64,000 nucleotides of DNA from Acidovorax_G lacteus (GTDB lineage Bacteria; Pseudomonadota; Gammaproteobacteria; Burkholderiales; Burkholderiaceae_C), in the NCBI RefSeq assembly GCF_039540375.1, contig NZ_BAABEX010000011.1, forward strand, positions 130,651 to 194,650, in the 5' to 3' direction. A program made the translations under genes and the position numbers. Below are positions 52,271-61,419 of this stretch, piece after piece (the stretch's first letter is position 1; every line of letters starts with the position of its first letter). The notes below the pieces were generated by a model. That model did not search any database and was not told where the DNA came from. It saw only the letters and a program-made list of their open reading frames with translations.

Positions 52271-54541
52271 TCAGGCAAGTTGAAGGGGTAGTCGGCGCAG
52301 GCGTTGGCCGGTGAGGGCCGCCAGCGCGTTGGCAACAGCCGGGGCAATGGGCGGCACCCCGGGCTCGCCCACGCCCTCGGGGTGCCCGGTGCTGGGCACG
52401 ATGTGGGTCTCCACCACCGGGCAGTCGGCCATGCGCAGCAGCGGCACGTCGTGGTAGTTGCTTTGCTGCACCTGCCCACGCTCAATCCGCACCTCGCCCC
52501 ACAGCGCGGCCGACAGGCCAAACACCACCGCCCCTTCCATCTGCTGGGCGATCAGGTTGGGGTTCACTGGGTAGCCGCAGTCCACAGCGCACACCACCCG
52601 GTGCACGCGGATGGCCTTGTCTGCGCCCACCGACACTTCGGCCACCTGGGCCACCACCGAACCAAACGACTGGTGCAGCGCCACACCGCGAGCGCGCGGC
52701 CGTCCGTCGGCCGTGGGGGCCAGCGGCTGGCCCCAGCCCGCCTTGTCGGCCGCGAGCTTGAGCACCGCCAGGTGGCGCGGGTGCTGCTTCAGCAGTGCGG
52801 CGCGAAACGCCACCGGGTCTTGGCCTGCAGCCAGCGCCACTTCATCGAGGAAGCACTCTTTGAAGAACGCCTGGTGTGAATGGCCCACAGAGCGCCAGAA
52901 TCCCACGGGCCACGGAAACTCCACTGTCTCGTGGGCAATGTAGGCGTGTGGCCATTCGTAGGGCTGGTCGAACGCGCCCTCCGAGGCGGTCTTGTCCGGG
53001 CCACCGCCGGGCAAGCCGAACACGCGGTCCATCACCTGCGGCACGATGGCCTGGCCCACCGAAATGTTGTGCCAGGCCACCAGGCGCTGTTGGTCGTCCA
53101 GCCCCGCCTGGAAGCGCGCCACGCACGCCGGGCGGTAGAAGTCGTGCTGAATGTCCTGCGCACGGCTCCAGATCGTCTGGACCGGTGCGCCGTCGGCCGC
53201 CTGGGCGACCAGCGCGGCCTGCACCGCGTAGTCCACCTCCAGCCGCCGCCCAAAGCCGCCGCCCAGCAGCAACTGGTGCACCTCCACGGCGCTTTCATCG
53301 ATGGCCAGCGCCTTGGCCACGGCGCTGCGCACCAGGTCCGGCACCTGTGTCGAGAGCCACAGCGTGCAACGCCCATCGGCCACCTGGGCCGTGGCGTTGA
53401 TGGGCTCCAGCGCCGCGTGGGCCAGGTACGGGGCCTCGTAGTCGGCCTTGACCACCTTGGCGGCGCTGCCCAGTGCCTTGTCTGCATCGCCTTGGCGGTG
53501 GAAGGCAAAGCCCTCGGCCGTTTCCAGGCGCTGGCGCAGCTGGCGCAGCGCGCCGTCGCTCGAAAACTCGGCCGCGGGGCCGTGCTGCCAGTCCACCTGC
53601 ACCTGGGCTGCGCCCTTTTGGGCATGGAACGGGGTGTCGGCAATCACGGCCACACCACCACTGGCCCCGTTGCGTGGCGGCAGCACCACCGTGCGGCGTA
53701 CGCCCGCCACCGCGCGGGCCCCGTCGGCGCGCACGCCGGAGACCTGGCCTCCGCGCGTAGGGCACAGCACCACGCTGGCATAGAGCAGGCCCTCGGGCAG
53801 GGCGTCGATGCCAAAGCGAGCGCTGCCGTCGAGCTTGCCTGCGGCCTCGATGCGGCGCAGTGGCTGGCCGGCCAGGCGGAAATCCTGGGGCTGCTTGAGC
53901 ACGGGTGTGCGCGGGGCCTTCTGGCCTGCCGCAGCGGCTGCGAGGTCGCCAAAGCGCGCCTGCGGGCCCGATGCATGTGCCACCACGCCACCGCGCACCG
54001 TGATGTCGGCGGCGGGCACCTTCCAGCGCTCGGCGGCTGCGGCCACCAGCAGGGCGCGCGCATGGGCACCGGCTTCGCGCATGGGCAGCCACAGGTCTTT
54101 AATGCTTGAAGAGCCTCCGGTGACCATGGCACCGATCTCGCGCATGGTCTTGGCCGTGAGCCAGCCTGCCAGCGACTTGAGGGTGCCCTCTTGGTTGGGG
54201 TGGAACGGGAGGCCGTCAACCACGGTGGCAAGGTTGTTGTAGATGTCGTCGATGGGGGCCATGGCCACACGCACCTGGGACCAGTCGGCATCCAGCTCCT
54301 CGGCCAGGATGGCAGCCAGCCCGGTATGCGTGCCCTGTCCCATTTCGGCGCGGGCCATCAGCACCGTCACCTGATGGTCGGGCGTGATCACCAACCAGCC
54401 GTTGAGCGTGGTGGCGCCTTCAGCGGCCGGGGGCTGCGCGCTGGCGTGCAGGCGCTGGCGGGGCGGGGTCACCCCCCAGCCGATCACCAGAGCGCCTGCA
54501 GCCGCAGCGCCGGCCAGCAAGAACGTGCGACGTCGTGCCAT
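52271..54541 (-). CDS. molybdopterin-binding subunit of aldehyde/isoquinoline oxidoreductase family
   Basis: Mo-cofactor subunit of 756 residues, comparable with IorB and other membrane-facing xanthine dehydrogenase-family enzymes. It begins with a twin-arginine signal (MARRRTFLLAGAAAAGALVIG), suggesting periplasmic location. MPT motifs include EMGQGTHTGLAAILAEEL, LLLGGGFGRRLEVDYAVQAALVA and GVGEPGVPPIAPAVANAL. There is no separate FAD subunit, so electrons may go to a cytochrome or quinone. The substrate is unknown; quinolines, aldehydes or nicotinate-like compounds are possible. The ATG at 54541 is fixed by the Tat motif. Confidence 0.92.
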   Translation of the reverse strand: MARRRTFLLAGAAAAGALVIGWGVTPPRQRLHASAQPPAAEGATTLNGWLVITPDHQVTVLMARAEMGQGTHTGLAAILAEELDADWSQVRVAMAPIDDIYNNLATVVDGLPFHPNQEGTLKSLAGWLTAKTMREIGAMVTGGSSSIKDLWLPMREAGAHARALLVAAAAERWKVPAADITVRGGVVAHASGPQARFGDLAAAAAGQKAPRTPVLKQPQDFRLAGQPLRRIEAAGKLDGSARFGIDALPEGLLYASVVLCPTRGGQVSGVRADGARAVAGVRRTVVLPPRNGASGGVAVIADTPFHAQKGAAQVQVDWQHGPAAEFSSDGALRQLRQRLETAEGFAFHRQGDADKALGSAAKVVKADYEAPYLAHAALEPINATAQVADGRCTLWLSTQVPDLVRSAVAKALAIDESAVEVHQLLLGGGFGRRLEVDYAVQAALVAQAADGAPVQTIWSRAQDIQHDFYRPACVARFQAGLDDQQRLVAWHNISVGQAIVPQVMDRVFGLPGGGPDKTASEGAFDQPYEWPHAYIAHETVEFPWPVGFWRSVGHSHQAFFKECFLDEVALAAGQDPVAFRAALLKQHPRHLAVLKLAADKAGWGQPLAPTADGRPRARGVALHQSFGSVVAQVAEVSVGADKAIRVHRVVCAVDCGYPVNPNLIAQQMEGAVVFGLSAALWGEVRIERGQVQQSNYHDVPLLRMADCPVVETHIVPSTGHPEGVGEPGVPPIAPAVANALAALTGQRLRRLPLQLA

Positions 54542-54552
54542 GAAACAACCTT

Positions 54553-55026
54553 TCAACAGGGCGCTGCGGCGGCAGCGCCGGTGGATTGCGCGGGTCCGGC
54601 CTGCAGGGCCAGAAACTCGCAGAGGAATCGGCATTCGGGATCGTCCAGCGCCGAAAAATCACCCGCCGCCACATCGGCCAGGTAGCCGCGCACCATGTGC
54701 AGCCGTGCAATGCGCTGGTCGATGTGCACCAACTGGTCGGCCGCCAGCCGCATCAGGCGTTCAGTGCCCAGGCGCGCGGCTTCGCGTTCGTCCAGCAGCA
54801 GGGCAATCTCGCGCAGCGTGAAGCCCAGTTCCTTGAATGCGCGGATGGCCTGCAGTCGCTGCACTTCGCTGGTCGCGTAATGGCGGTAGCCGTTGGCACT
54901 GCGCCGGGGCGCAGGCAGCAGGCCTTCGCGCTCGTACAGGCGCAGCGTGCCGCGCGACACGCCAGCAGCGGCGCACAGCGCAGCGGTGGTCAGTCCATGG
55001 GCATCGGGGCGGGATGAGTCAGCCAT
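54553..55026 (-). CDS. MerR family transcriptional regulator
   Basis: 157 residues. The N-terminal MerR winged helix is TTAALCAAAGVSRGTLRLYEREGLLPAPRRSANGYRHYATSEVQRL, followed by the dimerisation coiled coil. The C-terminal effector region has two Cys (ECRFLC) that could bind metal or be oxidised, but no canonical sensor motif. The ATG at 55026 lies 7 nt after the operator-promoter described below. It is 11 nt before the Mo hydroxylase gene and probably controls it and itself. Confidence 0.92.
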   Translation of the reverse strand: MADSSRPDAHGLTTAALCAAAGVSRGTLRLYEREGLLPAPRRSANGYRHYATSEVQRLQAIRAFKELGFTLREIALLLDEREAARLGTERLMRLAADQLVHIDQRIARLHMVRGYLADVAAGDFSALDDPECRFLCEFLALQAGPAQSTGAAAAAPC

Positions 55027-55032
55027 GGCGGG

Positions 55033-55064
55033 ATCGTAAACCCGGCACAGTGGTGCCGGGTCAA
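55033..55064 (-). promoter_or_regulatory. MerR-type promoter with operator inside the spacer
   Basis: On the minus strand TTGACC, a 19-20 bp spacer, then TACGAT (-10). The spacer contains the dyad ACCCGGCAC-CACT-GTGCCGGGT (55040-55061), as expected for a MerR regulator that distorts an overlong spacer. It precedes the merR gene and should drive merR and the Mo hydroxylase genes. Confidence 0.75.
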
Positions 55065-55188
55065 GCGTGCGGGAATATCCGTATGGCAAGCGGGTGACAG
55101 CCGCCCCAGGTCGTGTGGGCGTGGTGCGGTGCGCGTCCCCGGTTGCCGCGCTGGCACCGCGTGGCCGCTGACGGGCAGTCCGTCGGTA

Positions 55189-56826
55189 TCACATCACACG
55201 ACCGGATGCGCTGCGGGCTCTGGCCCATTGCGCTGTCAGCAAGGCAAACACTGCCAGCGTGCATGCGGCGACAAAGGACCAGGGGTGTTGCGAGGCCCAG
55301 GTGGCATTCTGGCGAAGCGTGGCTTGAAACACAGCATACGAGGGGCGCTGTGAGGCCCGGGACGATGCCACCATGCGACCCGATGCGTCGAGATGGAAGT
55401 GCTGTCCGTCGGTGTTGATGCGGACGACGTCACGCCCTGTTTCTACGGCGCGCAGGCGGGCGAATTGCGCGAACTGATAGCCGTAATGGCTGCCAATGGC
55501 ATCTTCATCGTTGGTTTGCCACACGATGGCCTGTGCCCCTTGTTGCACCCGCAGCGCAACGTCCTGGGCGTAGAGCAGTTCAAAGCACAACACCACGGCC
55601 AGCGGTACGGACCCCCCCTCGGCAGGGGCGGCGGTCGCGCCCGCGAATGGAATCGGCATCGGGCGAGGGAACTGTGTGCCTGGCGTGAACCAGTGCGCAC
55701 GGCCATGCTGCGCATACGGGTGCAGCCAGGCGGCCAGGGCTGGCAAGGCCGCAGCGCCCGGAATGAACTCCTGGAAGGGCACCAAGCGCCGTTTGGGTTC
55801 GAACAGGGTCGCCACGGCGGCCGGGTGGTCGTATGGCCATGGCGTCAGCACGGCGCTGCCTGTTTCGGCAGCGTAGTGTGCCCCGATGCGCCGCTCGAAA
55901 TCGGTGGGCGGATGCGCCTCCGAGAAAGCGCGGAAACGGGTGCCCGCGAGTACCAGCGGAGTGTTCCATGCGCGCACCTCTCCCAGCAGGGCTTCCTTCG
56001 AAGCCGGTGTGTGCGGCAGCCCGGGCACGTTCACCCCTTCTGGCCACGCCAGCAAGTCGGCGCCTTCGCGCACCGCCCGTTCGCTGGCTTGCATGGCCAG
56101 GGCCATGCGGTCTGCATCACCTGTGGGGACACCGGTGCCGATGGCCGCGATGCGCAGTGACGGCGCGGAATGTCCGCCCTGTGCGTGCGTTTCCGCCCAC
56201 GCGAGGCGCCAGCTTCCATAGATCCACGGCGCAGCGACGACCAGCAGGGCGATGGACAGCACGGTGGGTCGCCACTGGTGCCTTCGCGTGGCCGCAGCCA
56301 GCAGTCCGTTGATCGCGAGGACCCAGGCGGTCAGCCCCGCGGTTCCAGTGATGTGTGCCATCTGGATCACGGGGACAAGCCGGGCCTGCGAAGCGCCGAG
56401 AAGCCACCACGGAGCGTTGGTGGCGAGCCAGTGGGCCTGCGCCCATTCCAGCACCACGCTGGCGGGGACCCAGATGGCGATGGCCATTCCCATGGGGTAG
56501 CGACGCCGCAGCAAGACGTAGGCGGCAGGCAACAGCCAGGCCCCCGCTGCGTTCAAGAGCAGCAGCCCCACGCCGGGGCCGAGCAAATCGATCAAGGCCC
56601 ACAGGTTGGCCCACTGGAAGGCGATCGCATAGGCCGCGCAGCACCACCATGGCCGCTGGTTCCGCTCCAGCGCAATCAGCAAGGGCACCAGGCCCACCCA
56701 CGCCAGCGGCTCCAGGTACACCCCCTCCCAGCGTGCGAAAGACAGCGAGCACAGCAGGCCCGAGAGGGCCGCCAGTGCCCACGGAGCGGGCTTCAGCGAT
56801 GGCAGGCGGCGGTCAGAGGCCTGCAA
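55189..56826 (-). CDS. lnt: apolipoprotein N-acyltransferase-like protein
   Basis: 545 residues: about six membrane helices, then a C-terminal nitrilase domain and a final membrane helix. The Glu-Lys-Cys triad is in AWPEGVN, FEPKRRLVPFQEF and VVLCFELLYA, so it is probably active. Lnt adds the third acyl chain to lipoprotein N-termini. The likely start is the TTG at 56826, overlapping the upstream Cys-rich gene by 14 bases. It is not next to corC, so it may be a second Lnt (inference). Confidence 0.85.
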   Translation of the reverse strand: MQASDRRLPSLKPAPWALAALSGLLCSLSFARWEGVYLEPLAWVGLVPLLIALERNQRPWWCCAAYAIAFQWANLWALIDLLGPGVGLLLLNAAGAWLLPAAYVLLRRRYPMGMAIAIWVPASVVLEWAQAHWLATNAPWWLLGASQARLVPVIQMAHITGTAGLTAWVLAINGLLAAATRRHQWRPTVLSIALLVVAAPWIYGSWRLAWAETHAQGGHSAPSLRIAAIGTGVPTGDADRMALAMQASERAVREGADLLAWPEGVNVPGLPHTPASKEALLGEVRAWNTPLVLAGTRFRAFSEAHPPTDFERRIGAHYAAETGSAVLTPWPYDHPAAVATLFEPKRRLVPFQEFIPGAAALPALAAWLHPYAQHGRAHWFTPGTQFPRPMPIPFAGATAAPAEGGSVPLAVVLCFELLYAQDVALRVQQGAQAIVWQTNDEDAIGSHYGYQFAQFARLRAVETGRDVVRINTDGQHFHLDASGRMVASSRASQRPSYAVFQATLRQNATWASQHPWSFVAACTLAVFALLTAQWARARSASGRVM

Positions 56827-57160
56827 ACGGGTCGAAGCACTTGTTGAAGCATGACGCGTGTTCGTTGCCAGTCAGGCCGAACATCGTGCAGTACGTGTTG
56901 CAGCACAGTCCATTCTTGCTGCCGCAGACTGACCGCATGCAGTTCAGGCTGATGCTCACTGCGGACTGGTAGCTCGGGAACATCGACTTGCCCTGAGACC
57001 ATGTCTGTGGGTTGCGGAGCCACTCGGTGGGGCGGTTGGCCTCAAAGCAGCTTCGCAACTGGGTTTTGAACGGTGGCTCTGCGGGGCTGGAGGCCAACGA
57101 GGCCGGGCTCCACAGCAGGGTAGACAGCGCCAGAAGAATGAACAGGAATCGACTCAACAT
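56813..57160 (-). CDS. small secreted Cys-rich protein
   Basis: 115-residue protein with a clear signal peptide (MLSRFLFILLALSTLLWSPASLASS) and about 8 Cys in the mature part (RSC, LNC, SVC, LCC, TYC, ASC, NKC), suggesting up to four disulfides. No family recognised. The ATG at 57160 gives a standard signal peptide; a Met at 57187 (touching the upstream stop as TGATG) is an alternative. It sits between a lipoprotein gene and an lnt-like gene. Confidence 0.55.
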   Translation of the reverse strand: MLSRFLFILLALSTLLWSPASLASSPAEPPFKTQLRSCFEANRPTEWLRNPQTWSQGKSMFPSYQSAVSISLNCMRSVCGSKNGLCCNTYCTMFGLTGNEHASCFNKCFDPFAGL

Positions 57161-57186
57161 GAGATAGGCACTTTCAGACGGGGCCA

Positions 57187-58098
57187 TCACTGCGCATTGA
57201 CGGCAATGTGGTAGGTGTTGGGGCCGGTGTAGGTCAGCCGCAGGCTGGTACCGTCTTGCGCAGTGACCAGAACGCGGCCTGCGGTCACGTCGCTGAACTC
57301 GTCGGCACTGGCAAACAGCAGCGGGTTCTCGGTGGCGTACTGAAACCGGGTCGGGGGCAGCTGCAGATCGCCCATGCGCCCCTCAGCGCGCACTGTGCCC
57401 GACAGGCGCATCCCCGTCTTCAGGTCGATGACGGCGCTGAAGCCCTCACCTGCCAGCACGTAGTCGCGCTGCGCGCCCAGGTAATGGACGCGGTAGTCCA
57501 TGTTCCGGAAGTGATAACCCTGTGCATTGGACCCAAACCAGAACGCGCTGGTGATGGTCTCGCGGTTGGCTTCCGTTCCGTCCGACGTCAGGTACCGGGT
57601 GACCGTGTTTTCTTCCGTGCGGTAGGCCAGGTCCATGGTGGCGTCTGCCAGGAAGGTGTAGCGCACCGTACCGTTCAGGCTGGTGGCCAGGCGAACGCCC
57701 GGTAGGAATTCTTCGCCTTCTTCAAAGCGGCAGTCGTTGAATTCGATGATGTCCTGGCCGTCCAGCTCACGGTAGCGGTAGCTGCCGCCTGCTTCGCAGG
57801 CGGTTTCCGTGACCGTCTCCTTGGGCAGCGGGTGTTGTGCTTGCAGCTTCTGGCGCTTGAGCACCAGCTGGTACGCCAAGGCCTGGGCGCGATGTGTCTT
57901 GGCCATGGGAAGCTCGTCGACATTGATCGCAATGCCCAGGGCCATGTATGGCGTCTGCACGGCCGTCTGTTCGGCCAGTGCGTAGTCCTTGGTCGAGATC
58001 TGCGCAGGGCTGGAGCCCCCGCCGCAGGCTGTCACCGCCAGGGCAACAAGCGGAAAGGCCAGCACAAGCGGGGCGCGAATGGGGTGTTTGGGTTGCAT
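57187..58098 (-). CDS. putative lipoprotein of unknown function
   Basis: 303 residues with a lipoprotein signal ending LVALAVTAC followed by GGGSS. The rest is predicted beta-rich with many aromatic and acidic residues, without recognised motifs. The ATG at 58098 is chosen over an upstream frame through the urtA leader. It is divergent from urtA and starts a three-gene run with the small Cys-rich protein and lnt-like gene. Confidence 0.7.
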   Translation of the reverse strand: MQPKHPIRAPLVLAFPLVALAVTACGGGSSPAQISTKDYALAEQTAVQTPYMALGIAINVDELPMAKTHRAQALAYQLVLKRQKLQAQHPLPKETVTETACEAGGSYRYRELDGQDIIEFNDCRFEEGEEFLPGVRLATSLNGTVRYTFLADATMDLAYRTEENTVTRYLTSDGTEANRETITSAFWFGSNAQGYHFRNMDYRVHYLGAQRDYVLAGEGFSAVIDLKTGMRLSGTVRAEGRMGDLQLPPTRFQYATENPLLFASADEFSDVTAGRVLVTAQDGTSLRLTYTGPNTYHIAVNAQ

Positions 58099-58225
58099 GG
58101 TGGGGTCCAACGTCAAGGGCGCTGGGTGGTCTCGCAGCGAGGCCCTTGGCAAAAGCCGCCCGGACTGTACGGCAGGCGTGACAGGCCGTCCAGCCCGGTA
58201 GGGCGGGGTTGAGAGCGCGTTGAAA

Positions 58226-58237
58226 CGTTTGCAAACG
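58226..58237. promoter_or_regulatory. 12-bp perfect palindrome upstream of urtA
   Basis: CGTTTGCAAACG is a perfect palindrome of the kind bound by LacI-family or similar dimeric regulators. It lies in the 284-nt divergent gap, 145 nt before urtA and 128 nt before the lipoprotein gene. Confidence 0.35.
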
Positions 58238-58279
58238 CACAGTGGACGTGCCGTTGGGGGTGACGTTCTGTACGCCACC

Positions 58280-58295
58280 TGGCGTATTTCCGGCG
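58280..58295 (+). promoter_or_regulatory. weak sigma-54-like site upstream of urtA
   Basis: TGGCGTATTTCCGGCG has GG and GC ten bases apart but a poor -12 element (CGGC). It is 87 nt before the urtA start. Support is weak on its own. Confidence 0.2.
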
Positions 58296-58382
58296 CGAGG
58301 GGGGCTCTCCAGAATCCCACCCATCGATACGGGAAAACCCCGAATCGACCTGGTTCCCACCACCCTCATCGGAGAAGCGCTC

Positions 58383-59654
58383 ATGCAACGTCGTTATTCC
58401 CTCAAGGCCCTCGCGGCCGTCGCCGCCCTCGCAGGTCTTTCGGCTCTGCCCGCCCAGGCGCAGGACACGATCAAGGTCGGCATCCTGCACAGCCTGTCGG
58501 GCACCATGGCCATTTCGGAAACCGTGCTCAAGGACACGGTGCTGATGGCCATCGATGAAATCAACGCCAAGGGCGGTGTGCTGGGCAAGAAGCTCGAGCC
58601 CGTGGTGGTGGACCCGGCCTCCAACTGGCCGCTGTTTGCCGAGAAGACCAAGCAGCTCCTGACGCAGGACAAGGTGGCCGTGATCTTCGGCTGCTGGACC
58701 AGCGTGTCGCGCAAGTCGGTGCTGCCGGTGGTGGAAGAACTCAACGGCCTGCTGTTCTACCCCGTGCAGTACGAAGGCGAAGAGCTGTCCAAGAACGTGT
58801 TCTACACCGGTGCTGCGCCCAACCAGCAGGCGATTCCGGCCGTGGACTACCTGATGAGCAAGGAAGGCGGCGGTGCCAAGCGCTGGGTGCTGCTGGGCAC
58901 CGACTACGTGTACCCCCGCACCACCAACAAGATCCTGCGCGCCTACCTCAAGAGCAAGGGCGTGAAGGATTCCGACATCGACGAGAAGTACACCCCGTTC
59001 GGCCATTCGGACTACCAGACCATCGTGGCGGACATCAAGAAGTTCAGCCAGGGTGGCAAGACGGCCGTGGTGTCCACCATCAACGGCGACTCCAACGTGC
59101 CTTTCTACAAGGAGCTGGGCAACGCCGGACTGAAGGCCAAGGACGTGCCGGTGGTGGCGTTCAGCGTGGGTGAAGAAGAGCTGCGCGGCGTGGACACCAA
59201 GCCGCTGGTGGGCCATCTGGCGGCCTGGAACTACTTCCAGTCGATCAAGAGCCCTGAGAACACCGCCTTCATCAAGAAGTGGAGCGACTACGCCAAGGCC
59301 AAGAACATTCCGGGCCACAAGGACAAGCCGCTGACCAACGACCCGATGGAAGCCACCTACATCGGCGTGAACATGTGGAAGCAGGCCGTCGAGAAGGCCA
59401 AGAGCACCGATGTGGACAAGGTGATTGCCGCCATGGCCGGCCAGACCTTCAAGGCGCCGTCGGGCATCGTGAGCAAGATGGACGAGAAGAACCACCACCT
59501 GCACAAGAGCGTGTTCATTGGCGAGATCCGCGCCGACGGCCAGTTCAACGTGGTGTGGAAGACGCCGGGCCCGGTCAAGGCCAAGCCCTGGAGCCCGTAC
59601 ATCGAAGGCAACGATAAGAAGAAGGACGAGCCGGACGGCAAGACAAAGCTGTGA
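58383..59654 (+). CDS. urtA: urea ABC transporter substrate-binding protein
   Basis: Periplasmic urea receptor of 423 residues. Signal peptide MQRRYSLKALAAVAALAGLSALPAQA, then DTIKVGILHSLSGTMAISETVLKDTVLMAIDEINAKGG, the UrtA N-terminal signature. Within the LIV-binding fold, DPMEATYIGVNMWKQAV is family-typical. It is the first gene of urtABCD; a family-2 repeat follows its stop before urtB. Confidence 0.95.
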   Translation: MQRRYSLKALAAVAALAGLSALPAQAQDTIKVGILHSLSGTMAISETVLKDTVLMAIDEINAKGGVLGKKLEPVVVDPASNWPLFAEKTKQLLTQDKVAVIFGCWTSVSRKSVLPVVEELNGLLFYPVQYEGEELSKNVFYTGAAPNQQAIPAVDYLMSKEGGGAKRWVLLGTDYVYPRTTNKILRAYLKSKGVKDSDIDEKYTPFGHSDYQTIVADIKKFSQGGKTAVVSTINGDSNVPFYKELGNAGLKAKDVPVVAFSVGEEELRGVDTKPLVGHLAAWNYFQSIKSPENTAFIKKWSDYAKAKNIPGHKDKPLTNDPMEATYIGVNMWKQAVEKAKSTDVDKVIAAMAGQTFKAPSGIVSKMDEKNHHLHKSVFIGEIRADGQFNVVWKTPGPVKAKPWSPYIEGNDKKKDEPDGKTKL

Positions 59655-59656
59655 CA

Positions 59657-59795
59657 TCCCCCTGAGGCGCGATCGCGCCTTCCCCCCGCGTTCGCATCGC
59701 AGCGCGATGCGGGCCGGGGGGCACCCCCGGCGCGGCGGGGTGGCCCTGGCGCCGGGGCCCTGGTCTGGGCTCCGCGCGCTGCACAGGCCTGTTTC
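59657..59795 (+). repeat. transporter-associated intercistronic repeat (family 2), urtA-urtB copy
   Basis: Starts right after the urtA stop with CATCCCCCTGAGGCGCGATCG and contains a GCG-rich inverted segment and CGCGGCGGGGTGGCC. It is similar to the sequences after the binding-protein and permease genes of the peptide importer. Confidence 0.65.
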
Positions 59796-59818
59796 TTTTG
59801 ACCTACCGCCTCCCATTC

Positions 59819-61399
59819 ATGCTTGCCACCATTCTTCAACGCCTGACCGCCTGCCTGCTGCTGTGCGCGGCCGTCCAGGCGCACGCGCTCACGGCCGAGG
59901 CCGCGCGTGCCATGGTCACGGGTGACACCGACGAGCGCATTGCGGCGTTGCAGGCCGCCGTGGCCCAACCAAGCGAGGCCACTGCCGTCTTTCTGCGCGC
60001 GCTGGCCGACGACGCCGTCAAGGTGGCGGGCGAGCGCGTCATCGTCCTGCAGGACGGCAAAGGGCGCGACCCGGTCACCGGAGCCGAGGTGGCGGTGCCG
60101 GATGACGCCGAGGACGTGATCAGCAACAACCGGCTGCGCGGTGAGATCGACACCGCGCTGGCCGCCTTGCAGCTGTTTGGCACGGACGAAAAAGCCCGCC
60201 TGGCCGCCGCGCAGGCGCTGATGAAGGAGCCCGATCTGGCACGCTTGCCCCTGCTGGAGCGTGCGCTCACCAGCGAAACCAGCGCCCGGGTGAAAGAGCA
60301 GCTGGCGCTGGCCCGCTCGGCTGCGCTGCTGGGCAGCGACGACGTGGCCCAGCGCCTGGAAGCCGCACGCGCACTGGCGGGCAGCGCCACGCCCGACACC
60401 CGCCTGCTGCTCAACGAGCGCCTGTCGGCCGAAGACAACGCCGAGGTCAAGGCCGCCCTGCGCGCCGCCCTGGCCACCATCAACGAACGCCTGGCCTGGG
60501 GCGAACGCCTGGGCGCAGCGTTCTCGGGCATCAGCCTGGGCTCCATCCTGCTGCTCGTGGCCCTCGGCCTGGCCATCACCTACGGCCTGATGGGCGTGAT
60601 CAACATGGCCCATGGCGAGCTGATGATGATCGGCGCCTATGCCACCTACGTGGTGCAGGGCGTGTTCCAGAAGTTTTTTCCCGGAGCCTTCGACTGGTAC
60701 CTGGTGGCAGCGGTGCCGCTGGCGTTTGCCACGTCGGCCGCCGTGGGCGCGGTGCTCGAGCGCAGTGTGCTGCGTTTTCTGTACGGCCGCCCGCTGGAGA
60801 CCCTGCTGGCCACCTGGGGCATCAGCCTGGTGCTGATGCAGCTGGTGCGCAGCCTGTTCGGCGCGCAGAACGTGGGCGTGGAAAACCCGGCGTGGATGAG
60901 CGGCGGCGTGCAGGTGCTCTCCAACCTCACGCTGCCCTACAACCGGCTCGTCATCATCGGTTTTGCCATCGCCGTGCTGCTGGGCATGGGCTACCTGATT
61001 GCCCGTACGCGCCTGGGCCTGTTCGTGCGCGGCGTGACGCAAAACCGCCCCATCGCCTCGTGCATGGGCGTGAACACGGCGCGTGTGGACACCATGGCGT
61101 TTGCGCTGGGCTCGGGCATTGCGGGCCTGGCCGGCTGCGCGCTGAGCCAGGTGGGCAATGTGGGGCCCGACCTGGGCCAGAGCTACATCGTGGACGCCTT
61201 CATGGTGGTGGTGCTGGGCGGCGTGGGCCAGCTCGCGGGCACCGTGTATGCGGCGCTGGGCCTGGGCATCCTCAACAAGTTTCTGGAAGGCTGGACGGGT
61301 GCCGTGCTGGCCAAGATCGCGGTGCTGGTGCTGATCATCGTGTTCATCCAGAAGCGGCCGCAGGGCATTTTTGCGGTCAAAGGGCGCACCGCAGATTGA
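59819..61399 (+). CDS. urtB: urea ABC transporter permease UrtB
   Basis: LivH-type inner-membrane permease with an extra N-terminal periplasmic region. 526 residues: signal-like MLATILQRLTACLLLCAAVQAHA, about 220 residues of soluble alpha-helical repeats, then 8-9 membrane segments (SLGSILLLVALGLAITYGLMGVINMAHGELMMIGAY). The ATG at 59819 fits the signal peptide; the TTG at 59798 is unlikely. It is 164 nt after urtA and 20 nt before urtC. Confidence 0.95.
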   Translation: MLATILQRLTACLLLCAAVQAHALTAEAARAMVTGDTDERIAALQAAVAQPSEATAVFLRALADDAVKVAGERVIVLQDGKGRDPVTGAEVAVPDDAEDVISNNRLRGEIDTALAALQLFGTDEKARLAAAQALMKEPDLARLPLLERALTSETSARVKEQLALARSAALLGSDDVAQRLEAARALAGSATPDTRLLLNERLSAEDNAEVKAALRAALATINERLAWGERLGAAFSGISLGSILLLVALGLAITYGLMGVINMAHGELMMIGAYATYVVQGVFQKFFPGAFDWYLVAAVPLAFATSAAVGAVLERSVLRFLYGRPLETLLATWGISLVLMQLVRSLFGAQNVGVENPAWMSGGVQVLSNLTLPYNRLVIIGFAIAVLLGMGYLIARTRLGLFVRGVTQNRPIASCMGVNTARVDTMAFALGSGIAGLAGCALSQVGNVGPDLGQSYIVDAFMVVVLGGVGQLAGTVYAALGLGILNKFLEGWTGAVLAKIAVLVLIIVFIQKRPQGIFAVKGRTAD

Positions 61400-61419
61400 G
61401 TGGCGGGCAGAGATACACC

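Noticed and set aside
58270..58382. Guanidine (ykkC/mini-ykkC) riboswitch before urtA
   Set aside because: I looked for the ACGR hairpins and the ykkC core and did not see them.
59798..59818. TTG start for urtB seven residues upstream
   Set aside because: The ATG at 59819 gives a normal signal peptide; the upstream start is unsupported and lies next to the family-2 repeat.
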